A stretch of 64,000 nt of DNA from Aliikangiella sp. G2MR2-5 (GTDB taxonomy: Bacteria; Pseudomonadota; Gammaproteobacteria; Enterobacterales; Kangiellaceae). Below are positions 27,657 to 36,784 of the stretch, piece by piece. Below the pieces are notes generated by a model, which saw nothing but the letters and a program-made list of their open reading frames with translations, was not told the origin of the DNA and made no database searches. A program made the position numbers and the translations under genes. The stretch lies in contig NZ_JADPQF010000005.1 of the NCBI RefSeq assembly GCF_015687155.1, positions 124,001 to 188,000 of the forward strand. The letters run 5' to 3'. Every line of letters starts with the position of its first letter. Positions within the stretch are counted from its first letter, which is position 1.

Positions 27657-28652
27657 ATGCTCAATTCCCCTGTAACCAATTTGGAAGAAAAAATATCGCA
27701 GGTTATATCTGATATTGACTGGCTTTTTAATTCTCCGCAATTAATCAAAGAGGAAGAACTTAGTTTTACCCCTGTGACTACTTCAGGCTGGCTTAGTGAA
27801 GTGCAGAAAAACCCTGAAAAACTGATACAGTTTTTATCGACTAAGAACCTGAAAATGTTGGGAACTTATTTTGAATCATTGTGGGAGTTTTGTCTGATGC
27901 ATTCTCCTGATATGACTCTTGTCGCCCAAAATCTCCAGGTCAGAGATGAAAAATTAACCCTTGGAGAATTTGATTTCATCTATCGGGATAGTCATTTTGC
28001 CCGAGACGTTCATCTTGAGGTTGCAGTAAAATATTATCTTGCTGTCGGAGATTTTTTAGTGGACTATGGGGGAAAGAGCAATCTGAATTATCAGACGAAA
28101 ATGAGCGACTGGGTTGGCCCAAATGTGAATGACCGTCTGGATATCAAGTTTGAAAAACTTGTAAAGAAACAAACCCAACTCAGTGAATTACCTGCCGGTA
28201 GGCGCAGGTTGCGTGAATTGGGTATTGAGCAGGTTAAAAAAGAAGCCTGTTTGTTGGGGTATCTTTTTTATCCCGAAGATTATTTTTCTGGAAACTTGAA
28301 ACTAGATGCTCCCAAAGAAGTTAATCCTCTTCATTTTAAAGGATGTTGGCTCCCTGTTGACAGGCTGGTTAAATATTTAGAACAAGCGCAAGAATGGAGT
28401 ATTTTGGAAAAACCGTTTTGGTTATCTCCCTTAAGAAAAGCAACAGGTACTTTGTGTAACAGCACAATAAAAAGCCGTGATAGCATTTACTCCGAGGTAG
28501 AGAGAATAATTTTTTCGCAAAACAGACCAGTGCTTATCGCTCCTCTAGAAAAATTCAATGATAGTAACGGGGAGACGGCATATCAATCAGGCAGACCAAC
28601 ATTTATCGTTCCGAATGATTGGAGGCAAAAGGCGTGTGACGCACTTGGCTAA
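27657..28652 (+). CDS. DUF1853 family protein
   Basis: The 331-residue protein has features I associate with DUF1853: GEFDFIYRD, LEVAVKYYL, WVGPNVNDRLDIKFEKL and a Q-rich turn. The order GEFD (103-106) then LEVAVK (120-125) resembles the core of PD-(D/E)XK nucleases, in which an Asp and a Glu/Lys pair coordinate metal. No biochemical role is known to me. The ATG at 27657 was preferred over an upstream TTG at 27615; neither has a strong ribosome-binding site. It is 127 bases behind pgi and may be independent. Confidence 0.75.
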   Translation: MLNSPVTNLEEKISQVISDIDWLFNSPQLIKEEELSFTPVTTSGWLSEVQKNPEKLIQFLSTKNLKMLGTYFESLWEFCLMHSPDMTLVAQNLQVRDEKLTLGEFDFIYRDSHFARDVHLEVAVKYYLAVGDFLVDYGGKSNLNYQTKMSDWVGPNVNDRLDIKFEKLVKKQTQLSELPAGRRRLRELGIEQVKKEACLLGYLFYPEDYFSGNLKLDAPKEVNPLHFKGCWLPVDRLVKYLEQAQEWSILEKPFWLSPLRKATGTLCNSTIKSRDSIYSEVERIIFSQNRPVLIAPLEKFNDSNGETAYQSGRPTFIVPNDWRQKACDALG

Positions 28653-28680
28653 TAAGCCATTACGTATTCTCATAATAGCC

Positions 28681-28729
28681 AACCATCGAACCGTTTTTAA
28701 CCGGGAATAGTCTAGCTATTTTGATGGTT
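28681..28729. terminator. Hairpin between convergent genes, possible bidirectional terminator
   Basis: AACCATCGAA (28681-28690) pairs with TTTGATGGTT (28720-28729) with one G-U pair, and inside it AATAG pairs with CTATT. It lies between the ends of the DUF1853 gene and the outer-membrane protein gene. No long U-tract follows on either strand. Confidence 0.35.
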
Positions 28730-28774
28730 TGACAGAGAAGCCTTTTCTTTGTGATTTTCTATTTGGGATAGTTG

Positions 28775-29488
28775 TTAAAAATGCCACTTGGCAAGAAAAC
28801 TCCAGGTATTCTGATCTGTGTCGAAACCAGCAGTATCTTCAATAGCAAATTTATTTGACCAGAAATCATATTCAATTCCCAGATACCACTTGGTGTTACC
28901 TCCAAACCACTTTTTCATATCCAGCTTAATCTGCGGATTAAAGTGAAGGTTATCAGCCCCTTCGTCGTTGGCAAAGGTCCAGTCGAAAAAACCATCAATT
29001 GTTAAGGGAACTTCACCTATTTGTGTATCAAAGGACCATACCCCTGTAAGTTGATATCCATAATCAGGTACATCTGGGTCATTTCTTTGATATAGCGTTA
29101 AATTTGCAAAGTTGAAAAATTCTGAGTTTAAATCGACTCCGAATCCAAACAGATTAGAAGAAACATCAGAGGAGCCTCTTTCTAAAGTTGCTGCAAGGTA
29201 AAGCTTGTTAACTAATCCTTGTTTTCCATAGTCGCTAAGGTTATATCGAGGAGAGAATTCGCCATACCGACTATCTCCGCCATCCTTATAGTCTTTAGCG
29301 TCGATGAACATAAAAAAGCTGAAGTTATCCCATGCCGCAACATACTCAAAAGTCAGAGTTTGTTGTTCTTCGGGTTCGACGGCGAAATTATCACCGTACA
29401 GGTAGGTAATACTGCCATCTCTATAATTCACGGCTTCAGCATTTGAAAGCATAAATAGCAAAATAAAACTAACTAGTCGTAAATTCAT
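28775..29488 (-). CDS. Tsx/OmpK-like outer-membrane channel protein
   Basis: This 237-residue protein has a signal peptide (cleavage likely after SNAEA) and a C-terminal beta-barrel signature ending in Phe (FLAKWHF). Alternating aromatic and polar residues and the FSFFMFIDAKDY region resemble the nucleoside-specific Tsx/OmpK channel family. Its start overlaps the end of the upstream sensor gene by 20 bases, so the two are co-transcribed. The pairing of a small-molecule channel with a protein bearing an NMT1-like binding domain suggests they handle the same ligand (inference). Confidence 0.7.
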   Translation of the reverse strand: MNLRLVSFILLFMLSNAEAVNYRDGSITYLYGDNFAVEPEEQQTLTFEYVAAWDNFSFFMFIDAKDYKDGGDSRYGEFSPRYNLSDYGKQGLVNKLYLAATLERGSSDVSSNLFGFGVDLNSEFFNFANLTLYQRNDPDVPDYGYQLTGVWSFDTQIGEVPLTIDGFFDWTFANDEGADNLHFNPQIKLDMKKWFGGNTKWYLGIEYDFWSNKFAIEDTAGFDTDQNTWSFLAKWHF

Positions 29489-32400
29489 TTTTATTACTCC
29501 TTCTTAGGACTTTATCCAGGTCTGAGCAACTAACTGGCTTAAATAAGAAATATCCCTGACCAAAGTCACATTCAGCTTTCTTTAGAAATTCAAGTTGCTC
29601 TGAGGTTTCTATGCCTTCTGCAACGACTTGGATTTTTAGTTTCTTAGCCATAGCGAGAATTGTTTTAATCAAGGTATTACTCGAGTCGTCTATATTAATC
29701 TTGTCTACAAATTCCCGATCAATCTTAATAATATTAACTGGAAACCGGATAAGGTAGCTTAAAGAAGAGTAGCCGGTTCCAAAGTCGTCGATTGCAATCT
29801 TGACTCCTTGTTTTTGCAGTTTATTGAGTACCCTGGTAGCTTTATCCGTATCTTCGGTCAGAAGACGCTCGGTTATTTCAACGGTCACCTTTATTTGCTT
29901 GGTAACGGTTTTCAGAGCGTCAAGCCATCGGTTTAACGCTTTATCTTTTGTGTGAAAAAGGCGAGGAGATACATTGATTGACAGCTCTACAGGCGTTCTG
30001 TCATTACAATATCCAGATAATATCTCTGCTGAAGTTGTCAGCATCTCCAGGTCTATTCTATTAATTAATCCTGACTCTTCAGCTAGAGAAATAAACTCAA
30101 TCGGAGGCACGAAACTTCCGTCGGTCTTGCGCCAACGAGCAAGGACTTCAAGCTTGGCAACTTTTCCCGAGTTTAGACAAACAATTGGTTGAAAGAATGG
30201 TTTTAACTGTTTCTCATCCAATGCTTTGTGAAGCTCATTAAGCAGGTTATGTCTGTATTCTGACTTTATCTGCATTTCTTTGGTATAGAACTGCCAGCTA
30301 TTTCGACCGCTAGATTTGACTTCATACATCGCTTGATCTGCTTTGCTGATCAACGACTGCGCATCGCGGGCATCATCTGGGAAAAGTGAAATTCCGATGC
30401 TTGCACTACAGTGAAGTGATTTGCTATTTAGTACTATTGGTTGTTGAATTTTCTCAAGAATATTTTCCACAAGCTTGACAATATTTTTATAGGTTTTAAT
30501 GTCGGGTAAAATCACTGCAAACTCATCGCCACTGATTCTCGAGACGGTATCTGAATCACGAACACAATTCTTAATCACTTTAGCAATGTGGACCAGGAGT
30601 CGATCACCTGTAGCATGTCCATAGTTGTCATTTATAGGCTTAAACCTATCCAGATCGATAAAGAGAACACCAATTTGGGACTGATGTCGAATAGCATCTT
30701 CTATCGCTTTATTTAGGCGATCATTGAAAAGTACTCGATTAGGTAAGTCGGTCAACGCGTCATAAGTTGCTTGTCTTTCGATAATTTTTGCACTCATCAC
30801 TTTATTGGTGACGTCCTGAAAAGTACCTGTTATCAAAGTTTTTTGATTGTCCTCATGTGATGCTCCAATAATTCTGACCCATACTTGAGATTGTTCTTCG
30901 AGTATTAGCTTGAACTCGAACTCGAATTTCTTCGGTTCTTTGAGTGAGCTAATGATTGCTCCTTTCAATAATTCGAAATCATTACTATTGAAGAAATTTC
31001 TAATTTCATCGAGTGTACCAGGACTAAAATCTGCGCTTGCCTCTAGAATCAACGATGACTGTTCGCTCCACTGGACAAAATTTAAGTTTTTATCCAGCTT
31101 CCAACCGCCAATTTTTGCTACGCGTCCAACTTTTTCCAAAAGAGTTTGACCCTCTTGAATTCGAGATTCCATTTCTTTTTTATCGCGATCAATTTTGAAT
31201 CGGAAAATTGCAAATACGCATAGTAGCAAACCAGTTAATATAGTAATTGCTCTTGTGATTAATAGTTCTGTATGCAGTGAGTTGTTTGTGGAAAGTGTGT
31301 TCGGTCGGCCAGCCAGAATCCAACTGCCATCACCAACTTTTATGGTGAGTTGGATCTTTTCTGGATCGTTAAAAATTTCTGCATTGCCATAAAAGACTTT
31401 TTTATGTTGTCCTTTACTGTCGACACTTTTGAGAGCGATATTTATATCGCGGCTATTAATATCTATATTAGCCCTACGATAAAGGGCCAGAGCATCAATT
31501 GGAGCGGAAATAATACCCCACGGCTTTATCTTGCCTGCTTCCTCATAGTAGATTGGAGCTCGACCAATAAAGCCAATACCGCCTTGTACAAGGTTTACTG
31601 GTCCGGCTACCAGCGTCTTATTCTCCTGGATAACTCTCAATGCCATTTCTCGTTGCGCCGGATGGGTTTTGTAATTTAGGCCCAATACCTCTTCGTTACC
31701 TCTAATCGGATAAACCAGATTGACTTGCATATCTTTGGCTGCGGCAATATTTATCAGGAGTGGTTCTTGACGATAGAGCGTTTTCGCATAGCGCTCAAAT
31801 TCATTTTGAGTAATATCCGGATTTGCAGATATATAATTGGCGAAGCTGGTAATCATCGACAAGTTTATTTGCATCGTAGCTTCCAGTTTTGCACTAATAG
31901 ATCCTAATAGACGTAGCAGCTTTAGCTTGGAATCCTGAGTTTCTTTTTGCCACAGTATTTTTTCAACTTGAAAGTCAACCAGGCATACAGTCAATGTTAA
32001 AACAAGACAGGTCAATACGAGGTTTCTTCGATACCACAAAATAAAGGTGATCGGTATTAATGCAAATAAAGATATTACAATTAGCAAATGTGTCTTGTCG
32101 ACGTCATACGATGTTTGAGTATCAAAATAAAATTTTGAGTATTGGAGCGGCGAATTAACAAGTCCCAGGGAAATTAACTGCTTATTCATTTCTTGCCATC
32201 TTGTTGGGTTGGAAGTACCGAGAGGTACTTCTGGATAGCGTAGCATTGAGTCTATTTCTTTAGCAAAAGAATGGTTGTATTCGAAAATATTCTGATAATG
32301 AATTGATTGTCTGGTTAGCTCTTTTGTAATTCTTTCTGCTATTGCTTTTCTGTTTTCAAGTGCATATCTCCATCCCTTTTTACTAGCCGCAACAAATTTT

Positions 32401-33080
32401 GAAACCAATTCAGGGTTGGTGGTAATCAGTCGTTCAGAAGTAAACAATGTATCGCCGTAAAAGTTTACACCGTAGTTGGCTGGGTAAAAAGGTTTTAGAA
32501 TTACACTGTTTTCTCTAGCCTGGACTTTTGCAGAAATTTCATAGGTTGCTATCGCATCAGCCTTTCCACTGAGCAATACTTCCACTGTTGGGGATATATC
32601 TACAAACTCAATTTTTTCAGGATTAAGTCCATTTTTATTGAATACTGCTCTCACCTCTATTTCACTCGGTGAGCCCATGGCGACAGCAATTCTTTGTTTC
32701 GCAAGAGATTTAAGGTTGTTAGCAGGATTATCTGTCAGAGTGAAAATACCGACGGGACTTCGCTGAAAAACTGGCATTAGTGCTTTGAGTGAGTGTCCTT
32801 TGTCCTGAGCGATTAATATATCAACAGAACCTATTCCAAATTCTGCATGGTTGCTGCGCACCTGCTCAACTGAAGATAGCAATGAACCATCCGCCTTGAC
32901 AGCAGAGCGAATATCGACATTCAAGCCTGCTTCGCGATAGTAGCCTTGCCATTTGGCGGCATAATACCCTGCAAATTGAAATTCATGCTCCCACTTTAGT
33001 TGAAGCGTTACTGATTCTTCAGCTTGTGCGACAAGAGGCTGAAACAACAGTAGACAGAAAAGCACGCTCAATCTGGACAT
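29469..33080 (-). CDS. NMT1/THI5-like binding domain fused to CHASE-PAS-GGDEF-EAL
   Basis: This large sensor has 1203 residues. After a signal peptide (cut near VAQA-EE) comes an NMT1/THI5-like substrate-binding domain (about 23-300; LQLKWEHEFQFAGYYAAKWQG). Two membrane helices (331-350, 354-370), a periplasmic CHASE-type domain (about 385-570) and a third helix (606-626) follow. The cytoplasmic part holds PAS (about 655-760), GGDEF in the form SGDEF (850-854) with an intact RxxD site (841-844), and EAL in the form EVL (978-980) with DDFGTGYSS and AEGIE. It should couple a periplasmic ligand, possibly a pyrimidine or thiamine precursor, to c-di-GMP turnover. The variant GGDEF and EAL cores leave the direction of activity open. 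Confidence 0.88.
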   Translation of the reverse strand: MSRLSVLFCLLLFQPLVAQAEESVTLQLKWEHEFQFAGYYAAKWQGYYREAGLNVDIRSAVKADGSLLSSVEQVRSNHAEFGIGSVDILIAQDKGHSLKALMPVFQRSPVGIFTLTDNPANNLKSLAKQRIAVAMGSPSEIEVRAVFNKNGLNPEKIEFVDISPTVEVLLSGKADAIATYEISAKVQARENSVILKPFYPANYGVNFYGDTLFTSERLITTNPELVSKFVAASKKGWRYALENRKAIAERITKELTRQSIHYQNIFEYNHSFAKEIDSMLRYPEVPLGTSNPTRWQEMNKQLISLGLVNSPLQYSKFYFDTQTSYDVDKTHLLIVISLFALIPITFILWYRRNLVLTCLVLTLTVCLVDFQVEKILWQKETQDSKLKLLRLLGSISAKLEATMQINLSMITSFANYISANPDITQNEFERYAKTLYRQEPLLINIAAAKDMQVNLVYPIRGNEEVLGLNYKTHPAQREMALRVIQENKTLVAGPVNLVQGGIGFIGRAPIYYEEAGKIKPWGIISAPIDALALYRRANIDINSRDINIALKSVDSKGQHKKVFYGNAEIFNDPEKIQLTIKVGDGSWILAGRPNTLSTNNSLHTELLITRAITILTGLLLCVFAIFRFKIDRDKKEMESRIQEGQTLLEKVGRVAKIGGWKLDKNLNFVQWSEQSSLILEASADFSPGTLDEIRNFFNSNDFELLKGAIISSLKEPKKFEFEFKLILEEQSQVWVRIIGASHEDNQKTLITGTFQDVTNKVMSAKIIERQATYDALTDLPNRVLFNDRLNKAIEDAIRHQSQIGVLFIDLDRFKPINDNYGHATGDRLLVHIAKVIKNCVRDSDTVSRISGDEFAVILPDIKTYKNIVKLVENILEKIQQPIVLNSKSLHCSASIGISLFPDDARDAQSLISKADQAMYEVKSSGRNSWQFYTKEMQIKSEYRHNLLNELHKALDEKQLKPFFQPIVCLNSGKVAKLEVLARWRKTDGSFVPPIEFISLAEESGLINRIDLEMLTTSAEILSGYCNDRTPVELSINVSPRLFHTKDKALNRWLDALKTVTKQIKVTVEITERLLTEDTDKATRVLNKLQKQGVKIAIDDFGTGYSSLSYLIRFPVNIIKIDREFVDKINIDDSSNTLIKTILAMAKKLKIQVVAEGIETSEQLEFLKKAECDFGQGYFLFKPVSCSDLDKVLRRSNKNEFTTS

Positions 33081-33406
33081 GAAGCTTTATCAGAGTCCTT
33101 ATTTATTTTTGATTTTTAAGAAATAGTATCAGACATTCCCACAAGTCTTAATATATAAGACTAGTCAATTCTCTTCACAGGCGCAGAGTTATTTTACAGG
33201 GAAAAGCCGTAGATGCTGACATCCAGAATTTCATTGGCACAAGAGATTTATATATACTGCGCTGTTTATATTTGTTTGGTTTATATCATCGAATCGGTTG
33301 GGTTTTGAATAGTTATTTGGCTAATATAGCATATACTTAAAGTAGTGAAGTTGGGTTTGAGGTAGCTGGTACTTTATTGATATTAAAAGGGTTTCAGGAG
33401 CTTTCG
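33081..33406. other. Intergenic region between divergent genes
   Basis: These 326 bases separate the NMT1-GGDEF-EAL gene and the MshEN-like gene. Promoters for both must lie here. I see AT-rich stretches such as TATACT at 33332-33337 but no convincing spaced -35/-10 pair. The ribosome-binding site AGGAG of the plus-strand gene is at 33396-33400. Confidence 0.5.
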
Positions 33407-34294
33407 ATGCTTTCTAAAGGTTGGCCGCTAAAAAAGCAATCATTATCGAAATCTCGAAGTGAACGCAAAGTCGCTTCGAAAGTCGGGTTGTTGCTATTGG
33501 AAAAGGAATTGATTTCAGAGCAGCAACTAGCGACGGCTTTGAAGATTCAGCAAGAAACAGGGAAACGGTTAGGGCAGACGCTGGTAGAAATGGGGGCTAT
33601 CACAAGCTTTCAGCTCAATAAGGCTCTTTGTCGACAAAAATGGTTGCGTTCTGCTTTTGCTGGTATTGTTATCGCGGCGACGCCGATATGCCCTGTATTA
33701 GCTGATGAAAAGGTATCTATCAATGAACCGGGGTTCAATCAAAGCCAATTTGATGATACGCAATCAGGCAATATTGACCGGGAGCTAAAGTTTGCTGGAA
33801 CGCAAAATAGTTCGGGTTACCTTCTGGGGTTTCGTTATCAGCAAACAGCGTCGACATTTTCTAGCTCTGTTAATACTAATGCCCAGCTTGCGAAGGGAGC
33901 GGGGAGTTTCATGGAGCCTGTGGATTTGTTGCCTGGAGAGGCATATCGGATAGGGCTCAGCAAGGCATTTTCCAACAAGCTAGGTATTGAGGTTAGTGTG
34001 GGCGCTAAGGCACTGATTGCAAGCGGTGAGCAATATGTTGTCTCACCTCAAATTTCATTTTACACCAGCTCTGATTCAGGCTTTAACAGTGAAGGCCTAC
34101 AACTTAAAAACAGACAAATCCAGAGGTTTGACCGATATAAAAACACAATCCCGGCCGTGTATAGAATTACTCTGAAAGGTTATGCGCTCTATGAAAGCCG
34201 AGACAATCGGGTTGAAACATTGGGATTTAACAAGGTCGATTTTTCGGAAATGCCAAGCTATACATTAATGTTTTCATTTGTTAAAAAGTTCTAA
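33407..34294 (+). CDS. MshEN-like c-di-GMP-binding domain with membrane anchor and beta-rich C-terminal domain
   Basis: The start is the ATG at 33407, six bases after AGGAG. The 295-residue protein begins with two tandem half-motifs of the MshEN type: VGLLLLEKELISEQQL...Q (26-48) and RLGQTLVEMGAITSFQL...Q (54-77). MshEN domains, first seen at the N-terminus of MshE-type pilus ATPases, bind c-di-GMP. A hydrophobic helix (79-98) ending in VLADE could be an internal signal-anchor. The remaining 195 residues are beta-rich, end in Phe, and resemble an outer-membrane or periplasmic domain. It would be an odd link between cytoplasmic c-di-GMP and the envelope. The gene is divergent from a GGDEF-EAL sensor. 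Confidence 0.65.
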   Translation: MLSKGWPLKKQSLSKSRSERKVASKVGLLLLEKELISEQQLATALKIQQETGKRLGQTLVEMGAITSFQLNKALCRQKWLRSAFAGIVIAATPICPVLADEKVSINEPGFNQSQFDDTQSGNIDRELKFAGTQNSSGYLLGFRYQQTASTFSSSVNTNAQLAKGAGSFMEPVDLLPGEAYRIGLSKAFSNKLGIEVSVGAKALIASGEQYVVSPQISFYTSSDSGFNSEGLQLKNRQIQRFDRYKNTIPAVYRITLKGYALYESRDNRVETLGFNKVDFSEMPSYTLMFSFVKKF

Positions 34295-34311
34295 CAGGTT
34301 ATAGCATCAAG

Positions 34312-34788
34312 TCACTGATGTCTTTCTTGCACAGCCAATTTGTCTTGCGCAGCTAATTTGGCTTTGATGAATGAGGAATGTGGAACAAATAATAAGTCTG
34401 CAATTTTACGAATGAAATGTTCTTCATGACTATCAATTTTTCCATCCACGGCAGCTATTTGCCACAGATTCTCGATAATGTTGTAGCGCTCCTCCATATC
34501 ATAATGCTGATTTATCAAACTGGTAAACTGATAGTAATCTGTTGCGCTTTCAAGCTCTTCCAGAGTCATAGATTTTAGCTGGAGTATTTCAGCTTCCTCA
34601 AGTTGCAGTCGATCTTTTAGAAGTTTATCAATAAGCTCAGATTCACTTTTGGTGGTATGGTTATCAATAGCTGCAACTTCCAGCAATATAGCTGCGGTAG
34701 CTAGATGCAGTTTGTGTTTGAGTGCTTGCGGCGACTCTTCCTCTTTCGCCAAAGCAGTTTCGAAAAAGTTAAGTATCTTATGTAACAT
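34312..34788 (-). CDS. TerB-like (COG4103-type) small helical protein
   Basis: This 158-residue, all-helical protein has the TerB-family pattern: LATAAILLEVAAIDN followed later by NLWQIAAVDGKIDSHEE. Both halves carry the acidic A-x-x-D-x-x-x-x-x-x-E signature thought to bind metal. TerB-like proteins occur in tellurite resistance and in membrane-associated stress or signalling complexes. The short form here has no membrane helix. It lies 30 bases downstream of the FimL-like gene on the same strand and is probably co-transcribed with it. Confidence 0.75.
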   Translation of the reverse strand: MLHKILNFFETALAKEEESPQALKHKLHLATAAILLEVAAIDNHTTKSESELIDKLLKDRLQLEEAEILQLKSMTLEELESATDYYQFTSLINQHYDMEERYNIIENLWQIAAVDGKIDSHEEHFIRKIADLLFVPHSSFIKAKLAAQDKLAVQERHQ

Positions 34789-34818
34789 AGCGCTAAAACG
34801 TTCGTTGATTTAGTTTAC

Positions 34819-36495
34819 TTAGTGTTGGGCTCTGACCTTTCTTTTCAATTCATCCAGGCTATTTTCTGCGAACTGCAAAATTCTAGGGCTTGGCGACTTA
34901 GTGAAAGCGAGTGTTTCCAGATAGAACTCCAGACTGCCAATAATGTCTGCAAGCAGATTTAACTCGCTTTCTCCTACGGACTCCGGACTAGTCATAAGGT
35001 AGTTCTGAATAAAGAGTGAACACCCATCTAGAATGGACTCTGCCGGGGTAACCTTTAGCTTGATAAAGTTTTGCGAAACATCATCAATTAGTTCCGGTAC
35101 CTGCTTGATTTTTGAAGCTTTTCTATCGTGTTTAACAAAATCATTAAGCGCCTTTATCAGCTTTTTAAGGCCTTTGTCAGCTTGTTTCCAGAACTGCTTC
35201 TCTGTCTTACTCAAGGTTTCTCGTCTGACACCGCCCTTGCCTGAATGCTTCAAGAGTTCAGACTCGTCAGTAGATTTTCGAATAGTTTCCAAAACGATAA
35301 ACAGAATATTGAGGTCCTTTTCATCTAAACTTTTTCCTTCGTTTAGCGCCTTATTAACCAGATCTATGGCTACCGTCAGGCGGATCGCTTGTTCGTCAAC
35401 CTGTAATATTTTGAGTAAATTATTCAGGTTGGTCATTTGCCGCTTTGCTAGCTCCATATCTTCAGCAACTAGTCGTTCATCTCCACCATTGCGGAGGGTT
35501 CCTTCGATATTATCAACTTCGGTTAGTATCGCCTCTGCAATAGATTTATAATCCTGATCACTTGGGCCGCGTAACGCCTCAAATTCTTCTCTAAGTAGCT
35601 TGTCGGTGACTTCGCTTTCTTCAATATTGAAGTGCTCTTTGATATTTTGAATAAGAGGGTTTGAGGAGTCGCTGATTGAAACCAGATAGAGCATATCCTT
35701 GGTTAGAAGACGAACTTCCAGTTTATTGTCTTCGAGCAAGTTTTCCTGTTTGTTTTCAACTTTGCGAATTTGCCGATCTAGCCTTGAGAAAAGTTTAATT
35801 CTGGGCTTGGTTAGTGTCAGTGTTTCATCAATATAGGCTTGTAATAGGCCGCTGGCAATCCACCAGAGATTAGGACTATTAGGACGCGGGCACTCATTAT
35901 CCAGTTTATCAATTGCCTTTTGCATCATCTTCAGTCCACCCGACAGGTTCGTCTGACGGATGACTTCAATAAGACCTATTTGGTACATCTGTCGGAAGTG
36001 GCGTGATTTGGCTGCACTTTCTTCACTTGTTACCAGGACCAGTGACTGGTTTTCTCTCGGCTTGGTTCCATCAACCGAGAAAAACACCGACTCGCTAAGC
36101 AAAGGCACATTGGCGCTAGCTCTGAGCTCGTTAATACTAACAAGCAAAAGCTGTGGCATATCAAAAGGTTTGTGATTCATATGCTCGCTATACCGCATCA
36201 AACGTGCCAAGGCTGTAGTTGCGACACCGAGAAGACGAGCGCGAGTTTCATCCTTTCTTTTAGGCAATGTTTTAAGCAGATTCATACAGTCTAAAACGAG
36301 CCGTTGGGCTCCCCGCATGTCGAGCAGGGTAAAAACTCCCTTCAGCTTCTGCAAGTGTGCTAGAGATTTCTTTAATAGTTTGATTTCTTTGCTTTTTTTC
36401 GAATATTGCTCAAGTGAGTTTATTGCCAGATTAGTTTCAGCTGATACGTCTTCCAAAATGAGGTCGAGAGATTGAAGCGTGTTAACTTGAGACAT
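34819..36495 (-). CDS. FimL-like protein (ChpA/PilL N-terminal homologue)
   Basis: The helical, soluble 558-residue protein resembles FimL of Pseudomonas (about 556 residues), which is related to the N-terminal Hpt-like part of ChpA but lacks phosphorylatable His. Features consistent with this are HLQKLKGVFTLLDMRGAQRL near the N-terminus, GLIEVIRQTNLSGGLKMM, and the NLWWIASGLLQAYID segment. FimL is a scaffold that links type IV pilus chemosensing to cyclic AMP. Here it is followed by a TerB-like gene and surrounded by c-di-GMP genes. No other pilus gene is in the window, so the assignment rests on protein architecture. Confidence 0.6.
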   Translation of the reverse strand: MSQVNTLQSLDLILEDVSAETNLAINSLEQYSKKSKEIKLLKKSLAHLQKLKGVFTLLDMRGAQRLVLDCMNLLKTLPKRKDETRARLLGVATTALARLMRYSEHMNHKPFDMPQLLLVSINELRASANVPLLSESVFFSVDGTKPRENQSLVLVTSEESAAKSRHFRQMYQIGLIEVIRQTNLSGGLKMMQKAIDKLDNECPRPNSPNLWWIASGLLQAYIDETLTLTKPRIKLFSRLDRQIRKVENKQENLLEDNKLEVRLLTKDMLYLVSISDSSNPLIQNIKEHFNIEESEVTDKLLREEFEALRGPSDQDYKSIAEAILTEVDNIEGTLRNGGDERLVAEDMELAKRQMTNLNNLLKILQVDEQAIRLTVAIDLVNKALNEGKSLDEKDLNILFIVLETIRKSTDESELLKHSGKGGVRRETLSKTEKQFWKQADKGLKKLIKALNDFVKHDRKASKIKQVPELIDDVSQNFIKLKVTPAESILDGCSLFIQNYLMTSPESVGESELNLLADIIGSLEFYLETLAFTKSPSPRILQFAENSLDELKRKVRAQH

Positions 36496-36784
36496 TGTTT
36501 ATTCCATTGATTAAATGCTGCGCCCATATAACAGCATAGTCTACACCAAGCGGGCCTGTGCTTTTAATCCAAATTGACAAAAGTGTGAAACTGTATAATT
36601 TTTTGTTTTAACTACGACTCTTGCAGCAATCCTCGAATATTACTCTAGCGCTACTCAGGAAGCTTGGCATGGGAGGCCAACAGGAGCAAATCTGAGAGTT
36701 TGTGGGCTGGTTAACAGCGAGTTTTTATCAAAAAGAAGATAATAATGGCGGTTAAGTAAGTCAAAATAGTAGTGAATTTTTTTA

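Noticed and set aside
29469-29488. Overlap of the Tsx-like gene and the sensor gene as a frameshift or fusion
   Set aside because: The upper protein ends with a normal EAL C-terminus and the lower begins with a clear signal peptide; it is an ordinary gene overlap.
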